Shown here: in pieces, positions 7,248 to 19,483 of the stretch
Layout of the letters: each line of letters begins with the position of its first letter
Position numbering within the stretch: position 1 is the stretch's first letter
Source: Osmia lignaria lignaria
Lineage: Eukaryota; Arthropoda; Insecta; Hymenoptera; Megachilidae
Length of the DNA stretch: 64,000 bases
Direction of reading: 5' to 3'
Assembly (NCBI RefSeq): GCF_051020975.1
Contig: NW_027478167.1
Span: 12,524,001 to 12,588,000 of the forward strand
Position numbers and translations under genes: made by a program
Notes under the pieces: generated by a model
Told to the model about the DNA's origin: nothing
The model's input: only the letters and a program-made list of their open reading frames with translations
Database searches by the model: none

Positions 7248-10200
7248 TTGCAGATATATCTCAAGGGAAGGGGCCTGACGGACATATTTCGAGATATTTC
7301 TTCTTCTTGTTGTTCTTCTTCTGCACAGCTAAACTGGAAGTGGCATTTCCAGCTCGCAATAGTGCAGAGTTATCTCAAAGAAAGGGGCCACGGTGTTTCT
7401 GTATCTCTATTATGTTGGTGCGGCTTCGGAACTTTTAAATATCTTGATATATCTCGAGAACTACGCATCTGATCAAAAAATATCATAGAACATAAAAAGT
7501 AGGTAACTTAATTCTCTACAAAAAAGGTCTCCCAACATTTTGCCATAGCTCGCTTCGTTTCCGAGATATATGCAGATTTATCTCAAGGGAAGGGGCCTGA
7601 CGGACATATTTCGAGATATTTCTTCTTCTTGTTGTTCTTCTTCTGCACAGCTAAACTGGAAGTGGCATTTCCAGCTCGCAATAGTGCAGAGTTATCTCAA
7701 AGAAAGGGGCCACGGTGTTTCTGTATCTCTATTATGTTGGTGCGGCTTCGGATCTTTTAAATATCTCGATATATCTCGAAAACTACGCTTCTGATCAAAA
7801 AATATCATAGAACGTAAATTGTGGGAAACATAATTCTCTACAAAAAAGGTCTCTTAACATTTTGCCATAGCTCGCTTCGTTTCCGAGATATTTGCAGATT
7901 TATCTCAAGGGAAGGGGACTGACGGACATATTTCGAGATATTTCTTCTTCTTGTTGTTCTTCTTCTGCACAGCTAAACTGGAAGTGGCATTTCCAGCTCG
8001 CAATAGTGCAGAGTTATCTCAAAGAAAGGGGCCACGGTGTTTCTGTATCTCTATTATGTTGGTGCGGCTTCGGAACTTTTAAATATCTTGATATATCTCG
8101 AGAACTACGCATCTGATCAAAAAATATCATAGAACATAAAAAGTAGGTAACTTAATTCTCTACAAAAAAGGTCTCTTAACATTTTGCCATAGCTCGCTTC
8201 GTTTCCGAGATATGTGCAGATTTATCTCAAGGGAAGGGGCCTGACGGACATATTTCGAGATATTTCTTCTTCTTGTTGTTCTTCTTCTGCACAGCTAAGC
8301 TGGAAGTGGCATTTGCAGCTCGCAATAGTGCAGAGTTATCTCAAAGAAAGGGGCCACGGTGTTTCTGTATCTCTATTATGTTGGTGCGGCTTCGGAGCTT
8401 TTAAATATCCCGATATATCTCGAAAACTACGCTTCTGATCAAAAAATATCATAGAACATAAATTGTAGGAAACATGATTCTCTACAAAAAAGGTCTCTTA
8501 ACATTTTGCCATAGCTCGCTTCGTTTCCGAGATATATGCAGATTTATCTCAAGGGAAGGGGCCTGACGGACATATTTCGAGATATTTCTTCTTCTTGTTG
8601 TTCTTCTTCTGCACAGCTAAGCTGGAAGTGGCATTTGCAGCTCGCAATAGTGCAGAGTTATCTCAAAGAAAGGGGCCACGGTGTTTCTGTATCTCTATTA
8701 TGTTGGTGCGGCTTCGGAACTTTTAAATATCTCGATATATCTCGAAAACTACGCTTCTGATCAAAAAATATCATAGAACATAAAAAGTAGGTAACTTAAT
8801 TCTCTACAAAAAAGGTCTCTTAACATCTTGCCATAGCTCGCTTCGTTTCCGAGATATGTGCAGATTTATCTCAAAGGAAGGGGCCTGACGGACATATTTC
8901 GAGATATTTCTTCTTCTTGTTGTTCTTCTTCTGCACAGCTAAGCTGGAAGTGGCATTTGCAGCTCGCAATAGTGCAGAGTTATCTCAAAGAAAGGGGCCA
9001 CGGTGTTTCTGTATCTCTATTATGTTGGTGCGGCTTCGGATCTTTTAAATATCTCGATATATCTCGAAAACTACGCTTCTGATCAAAAGATATCATAGAA
9101 CCTAAATTGTGGGAAACATAATTCTCTACAAAAAAGGTCTCTTAATATTTGGCCATAGCTCGCTTCGTTTCCGAGATATTTGCAGATTTATCTCAAGGGA
9201 AGGGGTCTGACGGACATATTTCGAGATATTTCTTCTTCTTGTTGTTCTTCTTCTGCACAGCTAAGCTGGAAGTGGCATTTGCAGCTCGCAATAGTGCAGA
9301 GTTATCTCAAAGAAAGGGGCCACGGTGTTTCTGTATCTCTATTATGTTGGTGCGGCTTCGGAACTTTTAAATATCTTGATATATCTCGAGAACTACGCAT
9401 CTGATCAAAAAATATTATAGAACATAAAAAGTAGGAAACTTAATTCTCTACAAAAAAGGTCTCTTAACATTTTGCCATAGCTCGCTTCGTTTCCGAGATA
9501 TATGCAGATTTATCTCAAGGGAAGGGGCCTGACGGACATATTTCGAGATATTTCTTCTTCTTGTTGTTCTTCTTCTGCACAGCTAAACTGGAAGTGGCAT
9601 TTCCAGCTCGCAATAGCGCAGGGTTATCTGAAAGAAAGGGGCCACGGTGTTTCTGTATCTCTATCATGTTGGTGCGGCTTCGGAACTTTTAAATATCTTG
9701 ATATATCTCGAGAACTACGCTTCTCATCAAAAAATCTCATAGAACATAAATTGTAGGAAACATAATTCTCTACAAAAAAGGTCTCTTAAGATTTTGCCAT
9801 AGCTCGTTTCGTTTCCGAGATATTTGCAGATATATCTCAAGGGAAGGGGCCTGACGGACATATTTCGAGATATTTCTTCTTCTTGTTGTTCTTCTTCTGC
9901 ACAGCTAAACTGGAAGTGGCATTTCCAGCTCGCAATAGTGCAGAGTTATCTCAAAGAAAGGGGCCACGGTGTTTCTGTATCTCTATTATGTTGGTGCGGC
10001 TTCGGAACTTTTAAATATCTTGATATATCTCGAGAACTACGCATCTGATCAAAAAATATCATAGAACATAAAAAGTAGGTAACTTAATTCTCTACAAAAA
10101 AGGTCTCTCAACATTTTGCCATAGCTCGCTTCGTTTCCGAGATATATGCAGATTTATCTCAAGGGAAGGGGCCTGACGGACATATTTCGAGATATTTCTT

Positions 10201-10789
10201 CTTCTTGTTGTTCTTCTTCTGCACAGCTAAACTGGAAGTGGCATTTCCAGCTCGCAATAGTGCAGAGTTATCTCAAAGAAAGGGGCCACGGTGTTTCTGT
10301 ATCTCTATTATGTTGGTGCGGCTTCGGATCTTTTAAATATCTCTATATATCTCGAAAACTACGCTTCTGATCAAAAAATATCATAGAACGTAAATTGTGG
10401 GAAACATAATTCTCTACAAAAAAGGTCTCTTAACATTTTGCCATAGCTCGCTTCGTTTCCGAGATATTTGCAGATTTATCTCAAGGGAAGGGGAATGACG
10501 GACATATTTCGAGATATTTCTTCTTCTTGTTGTTCTTCTTCTGCACAGCTAAACTGGAAGTGGCATTTCCAGCTCGCAATAGTGCAGAGTTATCTCAAAG
10601 AAAGGGGCCACGGTGTTTCTGTATCTCTATTATGTTGGTGCGGCTTCGGAACTTTTAAATATCTTGATATATCTCGAGAACTACGCATCTGATCAAAAAA
10701 TATCATAGAACATAAAAAGTAGGTAACTTAATTCTCTACAAAAAAGGTCTCTTAACATTTTGCCATAGCTCGCTTCGTTTCCGAGATAT

Positions 10790-13365
10790 GTGCAGATTTA
10801 TCTCAAGGGAAGGGGCCTGACGGACATATTTCGAGATATTTCTTCTTCTTGTTGTTCTTCTTCTGCACAGCTAAGCTGGAAGTGGCATTTGCAGCTCGCA
10901 ATAGTGCAGAGTTATCTCAAAGAAAGGGGCTGCGGTGTTTCTGTACCTCTATTATGTTGGTGCGGCTTCGGAGCTTTTAAATATCCCGATATATCTCGAA
11001 AACTACGCTTCTGATCAAAAAATATCATAGAACATAAATTGTAGGAAACATGATTCTCTACAAAAAAGGTCTCTTAACATTTTGCCATAGCTCGCTTCGT
11101 TTCCGAGATATGTGCAGATTTATCTCAAAGGAAGGGGCCTGACGGACATATTTCGAGATATTTCTTCTTCTTGTTGTTCTTCTTCTGCACAGCTAAGCTG
11201 GAAGTGGCATTTGCAGCTCGCAATAGTGCAGAGTTATCTCAAAGAAAGGGGCCACGGTGTTTCTGTATCTCTATTATGTTGGTGCGGCTTCGGATCTTTT
11301 AAATATCTCGATATATCTCTAAAACTACGCTTCTGATCAAAAAATATCATAGAACCTAAATTGTGGGAAACATAATTCTCTACAAAAAAGGTCTCTTAAC
11401 ATTTGGCCATAGCTCGCTTCGTTTCCGAGATATTTGCAGATTTATCTCAAGGGAAGGGGTCTGACGGACATATTTCGAGATATTTCTTCTTCTTGTTGTT
11501 CTTCTTCTGCACAGCTAAGCTGGAAGTGGCATTTGCAGCTCGCAATAGTGCAGAGTTATCTCAAAGAAAGGGGCCACGGTGTTTCTGTATCTCTATTATG
11601 TTGGTGCGGCTTCGGAACTTTTAAATATCTTGATATATCTCGAGAACTACGCATCTGATCAAAAAATATTATAGAACATAAAAAGTAGGAAACTTAATTC
11701 TCTACAAAAAAGGTCTCTTAACATTTTGCCATAGCTCGCTTCGTTTCCGAGATATTTGCAGATTTATCTCAAGGGAAGGGGCCTGACGGACATATTTCGA
11801 GATATTTCTTCTTCTTGTTGTTCTTCTTCTGCACAGCGAAACTGGAAGTGGCATTTCCAGCTCGCAATAGTGCAGAGTTATCTCAAAGAAAGGAGCCACG
11901 GTGTTTCTGTATCTCTATTATGTTGGTGCGGCTTCGGAACTTTTAAATATCTTGATATATCTCGAGAACTACGCATCTGATCAAAAAATATCGTAGAACA
12001 TAAAAAGTAGGAAACTTAATTCTCTACAAATAAAGTCTCTTAACATTTTGCCATAGCTCGCTTCGTTTCCGAGATATTTGCAGATTTATCTCAAGGGAAG
12101 GGGCCTAACGGACATATTTCGAGATATTTCTTCTTCTTGTTGTTCTTCTTCTGCACAGCTAAGCTGGAAGTGGCATTTGCAGCTCGCAATAGTGCAGAGT
12201 TATCTCAAAGAAAGGGGCTACGGTGTTTCTGTACCTCTATTATGTTGGTGCGGCTTCGGAGCTTTTAAATATCCCGATATATCTCGAAAACTACGCTTCT
12301 GATCAAAAAATATCATAGAACATAAATTGTAGGAAACATGATTCTCTACAAAAAAGGTCTCTTAACATTTTGCCATAGCTCGCTTCGTTTCCGAGATATG
12401 TGCAGATTTATCTCAAAGGAAGGGGCCTGACGGACATATTTCGAGATATTTCTTCTTCTTGTTGTTCTTCTTCTGCACAGCTAAGCTGGAAGTGGCATTT
12501 GCAGCTCGCAATAGTGCAGAGTTATCTCAAAGAAAGGGGCCACGGTGTTTCTGTATCTCTATTATGTTGGTGCGGCTTCGGATCTTTTAAATATCTCGAT
12601 ATATCTCTAAAACTACGCTTCTGATCAAAAAATATCATAGAACCTAAATTGTGGGAAACATAATTCTCTACAAAAAAGGTCTCTTAACATTTGGCCATAG
12701 CTCGCTTCGTTTCCGAGATATTTGCAGATTTATCTCAAGGGAAGGGGTCTGACGGACATATTTCGAGATATTTCTTCTTCTTGTTGTTCTTCTTCTGCAC
12801 AGCTAAGCTGGAAGTGGCATTTGCAGCTCGCAATAGTGCAGAGTTATCTCAAAGAAAGGGGCCACGGTGTTTCTGTATCTCTATTATGTTGGTGCGGCTT
12901 CGGAACTTTTAAATATCTTGATATATCTCGAGAACTACGCATCTGATCAAAAAATATTATAGAACATAAAAAGTAGGAAACTTAATTCTCTACAAAAAAG
13001 GTCTCTTAACATTTTGCCATAGCTCGCTTCGTTTCCGAGATATTTGCAGATTTATCTCAAGGGAAGGGGCCTGACGGACATATTTCGAGATATTTCTTCT
13101 TCTTGTTGTTCTTCTTCTGCACAGCGAAACTGGAAGTGGCATTTCCAGCTCGCAATAGTGCAGAGTTATCTCAAAGAAAGGAGCCACGGTGTTTCTGTAT
13201 CTCTATTATGTTGGTGCGGCTTCGGAACTTTTAAATATCTTGATATATCTCGAGAACTACGCATCTGATCAAAAAATATTATAGAACATAAAAAGTAGGA
13301 AGCTTAATTCTCTACAAAAAAGGTCTCTTAACATTTTGCCATAGCTCGCTTCGTTTCCGAGATAT
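10790..13365 (+). repeat. Two tandem copies of a 1288-bp tetramer
   Basis: Units 10790, 11112, 11434, 11756 and then 12078, 12400, 12722, 13044 follow the same order: GTACCTC/AATATCCCG type, CAAAGGAAGG with TCTCTAAAAC type, ATTTGGCCATAG type, and CACAGCGAAAC with AAGGAGCC type. The offset is 1288 bp. The first copy differs by GGGGCTGCGG (second GGGGCTACGG), and the second is preceded by the ACAAATAAAGTCTC leader. Confidence 0.92.
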
Positions 13366-14331
13366 TTGCAGATTTATCTCAAGGGAAGGGGCCTGACGGA
13401 CATATTTCGAGATATTTCTTCTTCTTGTTGTTCTTCTTCTGCACAGCGAAACTGGAAGTGGCATTTCCAGCTCGCAATAGTGCAGAGTTATCTCAAAGAA
13501 AGGAGCCACGGTGTTTCTGTATCTCTATTATGTTGGTGCGGCTTCGGAACTTTTAAATATCTTGATATATCTCGAGAACTACGCATCTGATCAAAAAATA
13601 TTATAGAACATAAAAAGTAGGAAACTTAATTCTCTACAAAAAAGGTCTCTTAACATTTTGCCATAGCTCGCTTCGTTTCCGAGATATATGCAGATTTATC
13701 TCAAGGGAAGGGGCCTGACGGACATATTTCGAGATATTTCTTCTTCTTGTTGTTCTTCTTCTGCACAGCTAAACTGGAAGTGGCATTTGCAGCTCGCAAT
13801 AGTGCAGAGTTATCTCAAAGAAAGGGGCCACGGTGTTTCTGTATCTCTATTATGTTGGTGCGGCTTCGGAACTTTTAAATATCTTGATATATCTCGAGAA
13901 CTACGCATCTGATCAAAAAATATTATAGAACATAAAAAGTAGGAAACTTAATTCTCTACAAAAAAGGTCTCTTAACATTTTGCCATAGCTCGCTTCGTTT
14001 CCGAGATATTTGCAGATTTATCTCAAGGGAAGGGGCCTGACGGACATATTTCGAGATATTTCTTCTTCTTGTTGTTCTTCTTCTGCACAGCGAAACTGGA
14101 AGTGGCATTTCCAGCTCGCAATAGTGCAGAGTTATCTCAAAGAAAGGAGCCACGGTGTTTCTGTATCTCTATTATGTTGGTGCGGCTTCGGAACTTTTAA
14201 ATATCTTGATATATCTCGAGAACTACGCATCTGATCAAAAAATATCGTAGAACATAAAAAGTAGGAAACTTAATTCTCTACAAATAAAGTCTCTTAACAT
14301 TTTGCCATAGCTCGCTTCGTTTCCGAGATAT
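13044..14331 (+). repeat. Local run with repeated CACAGCGAAAC monomers
   Basis: Units 13044, 13366 and 14010 are near-identical CACAGCGAAAC/AAGGAGCC monomers, with a CAGCTAAACTGG/TTTGCAG hybrid unit at 13688. The tail of 13044 carries AAGCTT at 13300-13305, a change I did not see in other tails. This looks like a small extra amplification at the end of the tetramer block. Confidence 0.85.
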
Positions 14332-14653
14332 TTGCAGATTTATCTCAAGGGAAGGGGCCTAACGGACATATTTCGAGATATTTCTTCTTCTTGTTGTTCT
14401 TCTTCTGCACAGCTAAGCTGGAAGTGGCATTTGCAGCTCGCAATAGTGCAGAGTTATCTCAAAGAAAGGGGCTACGGTGTTTCTGTACCTCTATTATGTT
14501 GGTGCGGCTTCGGAGCTTTTAAATATCCCGATATATCTCGAAAACTACGCTTCTGATCAAAAAATATCATAGAACATAAATTGTAGGAAACATGATTCTC
14601 TACAAAAAAGGTCTCTTAACATTTTGCCATAGCTCGCTTCGTTTCCGAGATAT

Positions 14654-14975
14654 GTGCAGATTTATCTCAAAGGAAGGGGCCTGACGGACATATTTCGAGA
14701 TATTTCTTCTTCTTGTTGTTCTTCTTCTGCACAGCTAAGCTGGAAGTGGCATTTGCAGCTCGCAATAGTGCAGAGTTATCTCAAAGAAAGGGGCCACGGT
14801 GTTTCTGTATCTCTATTATGTTGGTGCGGCTTCGGAACTTTTAAATATCTTGATATATCTCGAGAACTACGCATCTGATCAAAAAATATCATAGAACATA
14901 AAAAGTAGGTAACTTAATTCTCTACAAAAAAGGTCTCTCAACATTTTGCCATAGCTCGCTTCGTTTCCGAGATAT
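14654..14975 (+). repeat. Hybrid monomer at the left edge of the second large copy
   Basis: The 5' part (ATATGTGCAG, TCTCAAAGGAAGG) matches the second unit of the tetramer (11112, 12400). The 3' part (TCGGAAC, CTTGATATATCTCGAG, GCATCTGATC, AGTAGGTAACTT) matches the unit at 9824. It therefore marks the left breakpoint of the 4830-bp-offset duplication. Confidence 0.8.
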
Positions 14976-17900
14976 ATGCAGATTTATCTCAAGGGAAGGG
15001 GCCTGACGGACATATTTCGAGATATTTCTTCTTCTTGTTGTTCTTCTTCTGCACAGCTAAACTGGAAGTGGCATTTCCAGCTCGCAATAGTGCAGAGTTA
15101 TCTCAAAGAAAGGGGCCACGGTGTTTCTGTATCTCTATTATGTTGGTGCGGCTTCGGATCTTTTAAATATCTCGATATATCTCGAAAACTACGCTTCTGA
15201 TCAAAAAATATCATAGAACGTAAATTGTGGGAAACATAATTCTCTACAAAAAAGGTCTCTTAACATTTTGCCATAGCTCGCTTCGTTTCCGAGATATTTG
15301 CAGATTTATCTCAAGGGAAGGGGAATGACGGACATATTTCGAGATATTTCTTCTTCTTGTTGTTCTTCTTCTGCACAGCTAAACTGGAAGTGGCATTTCC
15401 AGCTCGCAATAGTGCAGAGTTATCTCAAAGAAAGGGGCCACGGTGTTTCTGTATCTCTATTATGTTGGTGCGGCTTCGGAACTTTTAAATATCTTGATAT
15501 ATCTCGAGAACTACGCATCTGATCAAAAAATATCATAGAACATAAAAAGTAGGTAACTTAATTCTCTACAAAAAAGGTCTCTTAACATTTTGCCATAGCT
15601 CGCTTCGTTTCCGAGATATGTGCAGATTTATCTCAAGGGAAGGGGCCTGACGGACATATTTCGAGATATTTCTTCTTCTTGTTGTTCTTCTTCTGCACAG
15701 CTAAGCTGGAAGTGGCATTTGCAGCTCGCAATAGTGCAGAGTTATCTCAAAGAAAGGGGCTACGGTGTTTCTGTACCTCTATTATGTTGGTGCGGCTTCG
15801 GAGCTTTTAAATATCCCGATATATCTCGAAAACTACGCTTCTGATCAAAAAATATCATAGAACATAAATTGTAGGAAACATGATTCTCTACAAAAAAGGT
15901 CTCTTAACATTTTGCCATAGCTCGCTTCGTTTCCGAGATATGTGCAGATTTATCTCAAAGGAAGGGGCCTGACGGACATATTTCGAGATATTTCTTCTTC
16001 TTGTTGTTCTTCTTCTGCACAGCTAAGCTGGAAGTGGCATTTGCAGCTCGCAATAGTGCAGAGTTATCTCAAAGAAAGGGGCCACGGTGTTTCTGTATCT
16101 CTATTATGTTGGTGCGGCTTCGGATCTTTTAAATATCTCGATATATCTCTAAAACTACGCTTCTGATCAAAAAATATCATAGAACCTAAATTGTGGGAAA
16201 CATAATTCTCTACAAAAAAGGTCTCTTAACATTTGGCCATAGCTCGCTTCGTTTCCGAGATATTTGCAGATTTATCTCAAGGGAAGGGGTCTGACGGACA
16301 TATTTCGAGATATTTCTTCTTCTTGTTGTTCTTCTTCTGCACAGCTAAGCTGGAAGTGGCATTTGCAGCTCGCAATAGTGCAGAGTTATCTCAAAGAAAG
16401 GGGCCACGGTGTTTCTGTATCTCTATTATGTTGGTGCGGCTTCGGAACTTTTAAATATCTTGATATATCTCGAGAACTACGCATCTGATCAAAAAATATT
16501 ATAGAACATAAAAAGTAGGAAACTTAATTCTCTACAAAAAAGGTCTCTTAACATTTTGCCATAGCTCGCTTCGTTTCCGAGATATTTGCAGATTTATCTC
16601 AAGGGAAGGGGCCTGACGGACATATTTCGAGATATTTCTTCTTCTTGTTGTTCTTCTTCTGCACAGCGAAACTGGAAGTGGCATTTCCAGCTCGCAATAG
16701 TGCAGAGTTATCTCAAAGAAAGGAGCCACGGTGTTTCTGTATCTCTATTATGTTGGTGCGGCTTCGGAACTTTTAAATATCTTGATATATCTCGAGAACT
16801 ACGCATCTGATCAAAAAATATCGTAGAACATAAAAAGTAGGAAACTTAATTCTCTACAAATAAAGTCTCTTAACATTTTGCCATAGCTCGCTTCGTTTCC
16901 GAGATATTTGCAGATTTATCTCAAGGGAAGGGGCCTAACGGACATATTTCGAGATATTTCTTCTTCTTGTTGTTCTTCTTCTGCACAGCTAAGCTGGAAG
17001 TGGCATTTGCAGCTCGCAATAGTGCAGAGTTATCTCAAAGAAAGGGGCTACGGTGTTTCTGTACCTCTATTATGTTGGTGCGGCTTCGGAGCTTTTAAAT
17101 ATCCCGATATATCTCGAAAACTACGCTTCTGATCAAAAAATATCATAGAACATAAATTGTAGGAAACATGATTCTCTACAAAAAAGGTCTCTTAACATTT
17201 TGCCATAGCTCGCTTCGTTTCCGAGATATGTGCAGATTTATCTCAAAGGAAGGGGCCTGACGGACATATTTCGAGATATTTCTTCTTCTTGTTGTTCTTC
17301 TTCTGCACAGCTAAGCTGGAAGTGGCATTTGCAGCTCGCAATAGTGCAGAGTTATCTCAAAGAAAGGGGCCACGGTGTTTCTGTATCTCTATTATGTTGG
17401 TGCGGCTTCGGATCTTTTAAATATCTCGATATATCTCTAAAACTACGCTTCTGATCAAAAAATATCATAGAACCTAAATTGTGGGAAACATAATTCTCTA
17501 CAAAAAAGGTCTCTTAACATTTGGCCATAGCTCGCTTCGTTTCCGAGATATTTGCAGATTTATCTCAAGGGAAGGGGTCTGACGGACATATTTCGAGATA
17601 TTTCTTCTTCTTGTTGTTCTTCTTCTGCACAGCTAAGCTGGAAGTGGCATTTGCAGCTCGCAATAGTGCAGAGTTATCTCAAAGAAAGGGGCCACGGTGT
17701 TTCTGTATCTCTATTATGTTGGTGCGGCTTCGGAACTTTTAAATATCTTGATATATCTCGAGAACTACGCATCTGATCAAAAAATATTATAGAACATAAA
17801 AAGTAGGAAACTTAATTCTCTACAAAAAAGGTCTCTTAACATTTTGCCATAGCTCGCTTCGTTTCCGAGATATTTGCAGATTTATCTCAAGGGAAGGGGC

Positions 17901-18195
17901 CTGACGGACATATTTCGAGATATTTCTTCTTCTTGTTGTTCTTCTTCTGCACAGCGAAACTGGAAGTGGCATTTCCAGCTCGCAATAGTGCAGAGTTATC
18001 TCAAAGAAAGGAGCCACGGTGTTTCTGTATCTCTATTATGTTGGTGCGGCTTCGGAACTTTTAAATATCTTGATATATCTCGAGAACTACGCATCTGATC
18101 AAAAAATATCGTAGAACATAAAAAGTAGGAAACTTAATTCTCTACAAATAAAGTCTCTTAACATTTTGCCATAGCTCGCTTCGTTTCCGAGATAT
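14976..18195 (+). repeat. Second copy of the 10-monomer duplicated segment, with two more tetramers
   Basis: This matches 10146-13365 in order. It contains tetramer copies at 15620-16907 and 16908-18195, again offset 1288 bp. A visible difference from the first copy is TCTCGATATATC at 14976 where 10146 has TCTCTATATATC. Confidence 0.9.
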
Positions 18196-19483
18196 TTGCA
18201 GATTTATCTCAAGGGAAGGGGCCTAACGGACATATTTCGAGATATTTCTTCTTCTTGTTGTTCTTCTTCTGCACAGCTAAACTGGAAGTGGCATTTCCAG
18301 CTCGCAATAGTGCAGAGTTATCTCAAAGAAAGGAGCCACGGTGTTTCTGTATCTCTATTCTGTTGGAGCGGCTTCGGAACTTTTAAATATCTTGATATAT
18401 CTCGAGAACTACGCATCTGATCAAAAAATATCATAGAAGATAAAAAGTAGGAAACTTAATTCTCTACAAAAAAGGTCTCTTAACATTTTGCCATAGCTCT
18501 CTTCGTTTCCGAGATATTTGCAGATTTATCTCAAGGGAAGGGGCCTGACGGACATATTTCGAGATATTTCTTCTTCTTGTTGTTCTTCTTCTGCACAGCT
18601 AAGCTGGAAGTGGCATTTGCAGCGCGCAATAGTACAGAGTTATCTCAAAGAAAGGGGCCACGGTGTTTCTGTATCTCTATTATGTTGGTGCGGCTTCGGA
18701 ACTTTTAAATATCTTGATATATCTCGAGAACTGCGCATCTGATCAAAAAATATCATAGAACATAAAAAGTAGGAAACTTAATTCTCTACAAAAAAGGTTT
18801 CTTAACATTATGCCATAGCTCGCTTCGTTTCCGAGATATTTGCAGATTTATCTCAAGGGAAGGGGCCTAACGGACATATTTCGAGATATTTCTTCTTCTT
18901 GTTGTTCTTCTTCTGCACAGCTAAACTGGAAGTGGCATTTCCAGCTCGCAATAGTGCAGAGTTATCTCAAAGAAAGGGGCCACGATGTTTCTGTATCTCT
19001 ATTATGTTGGTGCGGCTTCGGAACTTTTAAATATCTTGATATATCTCGAGAACTACGCATCTGATCAAAAAATATTATAGAACATAGAAAGTAGGAAACT
19101 TAATTCTCTACAAAAAAGGTCTCTTAACATTTTGCCATAGCTCGCTTCGTTTCCGAGATATTTGCAGATTTATCTCAAGGGAAGGGGCCTGACGGACATA
19201 TTTCGAGATATTTCTTCTTCTTGTTGTTCTTCTTCTGCACAGCTAAACTGGAAGTGGCATTTCCAGCTCGCAATAGTGCAGAGTTATCTCAAAGAAAGGA
19301 GCCACGGTGTTTCTGTATCTCTATTATGTTGGTGCGGCTTCGGAACTTTTAAATATCTTGATATATCTCGAGAACTACGCATCTGATCAAAAAATATCAT
19401 AGAACATAAAAAGTAGGAAACTTAACTCTCTACAAAAAAGGTCTCTTAACATTTTGCCATAGCTCGCTTCGTTTCCGAGATAT
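18196..19483 (+). repeat. Transitional monomers between the tetramer and pentamer domains
   Basis: Four units of mixed type. 18196 follows the ACAAATAAAGTCTC leader and has GGGCCTAACGG, AAGGAGCC and TATTCTGTTGGAGCGG. 18518 has GCAGCGCGCAATAGTAC. 18840 has GGCCACGATG. 19162 is an AAACTGG/TTCCAG unit with AAGGAGCC. The pair 18840-19483 has a close counterpart at 29143-29786 (GGCCACGATG followed by AAGGAGCC), so this segment was also copied. Confidence 0.8.

Larger units (their letters stand above)
3062..10145 (+). repeat. Domain rich in the AAACTGG/TTTCCAG haplotype
   Basis: Many units in this stretch carry AGCTAAACTGG followed by GGCATTTCCAGCTC (for example 3062, 3384, 4028, 4350, 7248, 7570, 7892, 9824). 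Between them are AAGCTGG/TTGCAG units. The GCGGCTCGCACTAGT haplotype common further right is absent. Units starting ATATGTGCAG or ATATATGCAG are confined to roughly 3.7-16 kb. The tail often reads AGTAGGTAACTT instead of AGTAGGAAACTT. Confidence 0.85.
10146..14975 (+). repeat. 15-monomer segment holding the first copy of a large duplication
   Basis: Ten successive monomers from 10146 match, type by type, the ten from 14976 (offset 4830 bp = 15 x 322). Matching markers include GGGGAATGACGG (10468 and 15298), GGGGCTACGG or GGGGCTGCGG with GTACCTC and AATATCCCG, TATCTCTAAAACTACG, ATTTGGCCATAG and CACAGCGAAAC. Similarity appears to begin in the 3' half of the preceding unit (both with GTAGGTAACTT and GTCTCTCAAC) and to end near 13275/18105, where the tails differ (ATATTATAG versus ATATCGTAG). 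Confidence 0.9.

Noticed and set aside
9149..9370. Second-frame plus-strand open frames of about 68-73 codons (for example 9149, 11403, 24297, 38172)
   Set aside because: They depend on a single leader change such as TTTGGCC or CTTGG giving a start, and overlap the other frame of the same monomer. There is no independent evidence of coding.
11702..11899. Minus-strand open frames of about 65 codons in the CACAGCGAAAC units (also 12990, 13312, 13956, 16532, 17820)
   Set aside because: They appear only where one substitution (GCTAAAC to GCGAAAC) removes a minus-strand stop. They are shadows of the repeat with no recognisable product.
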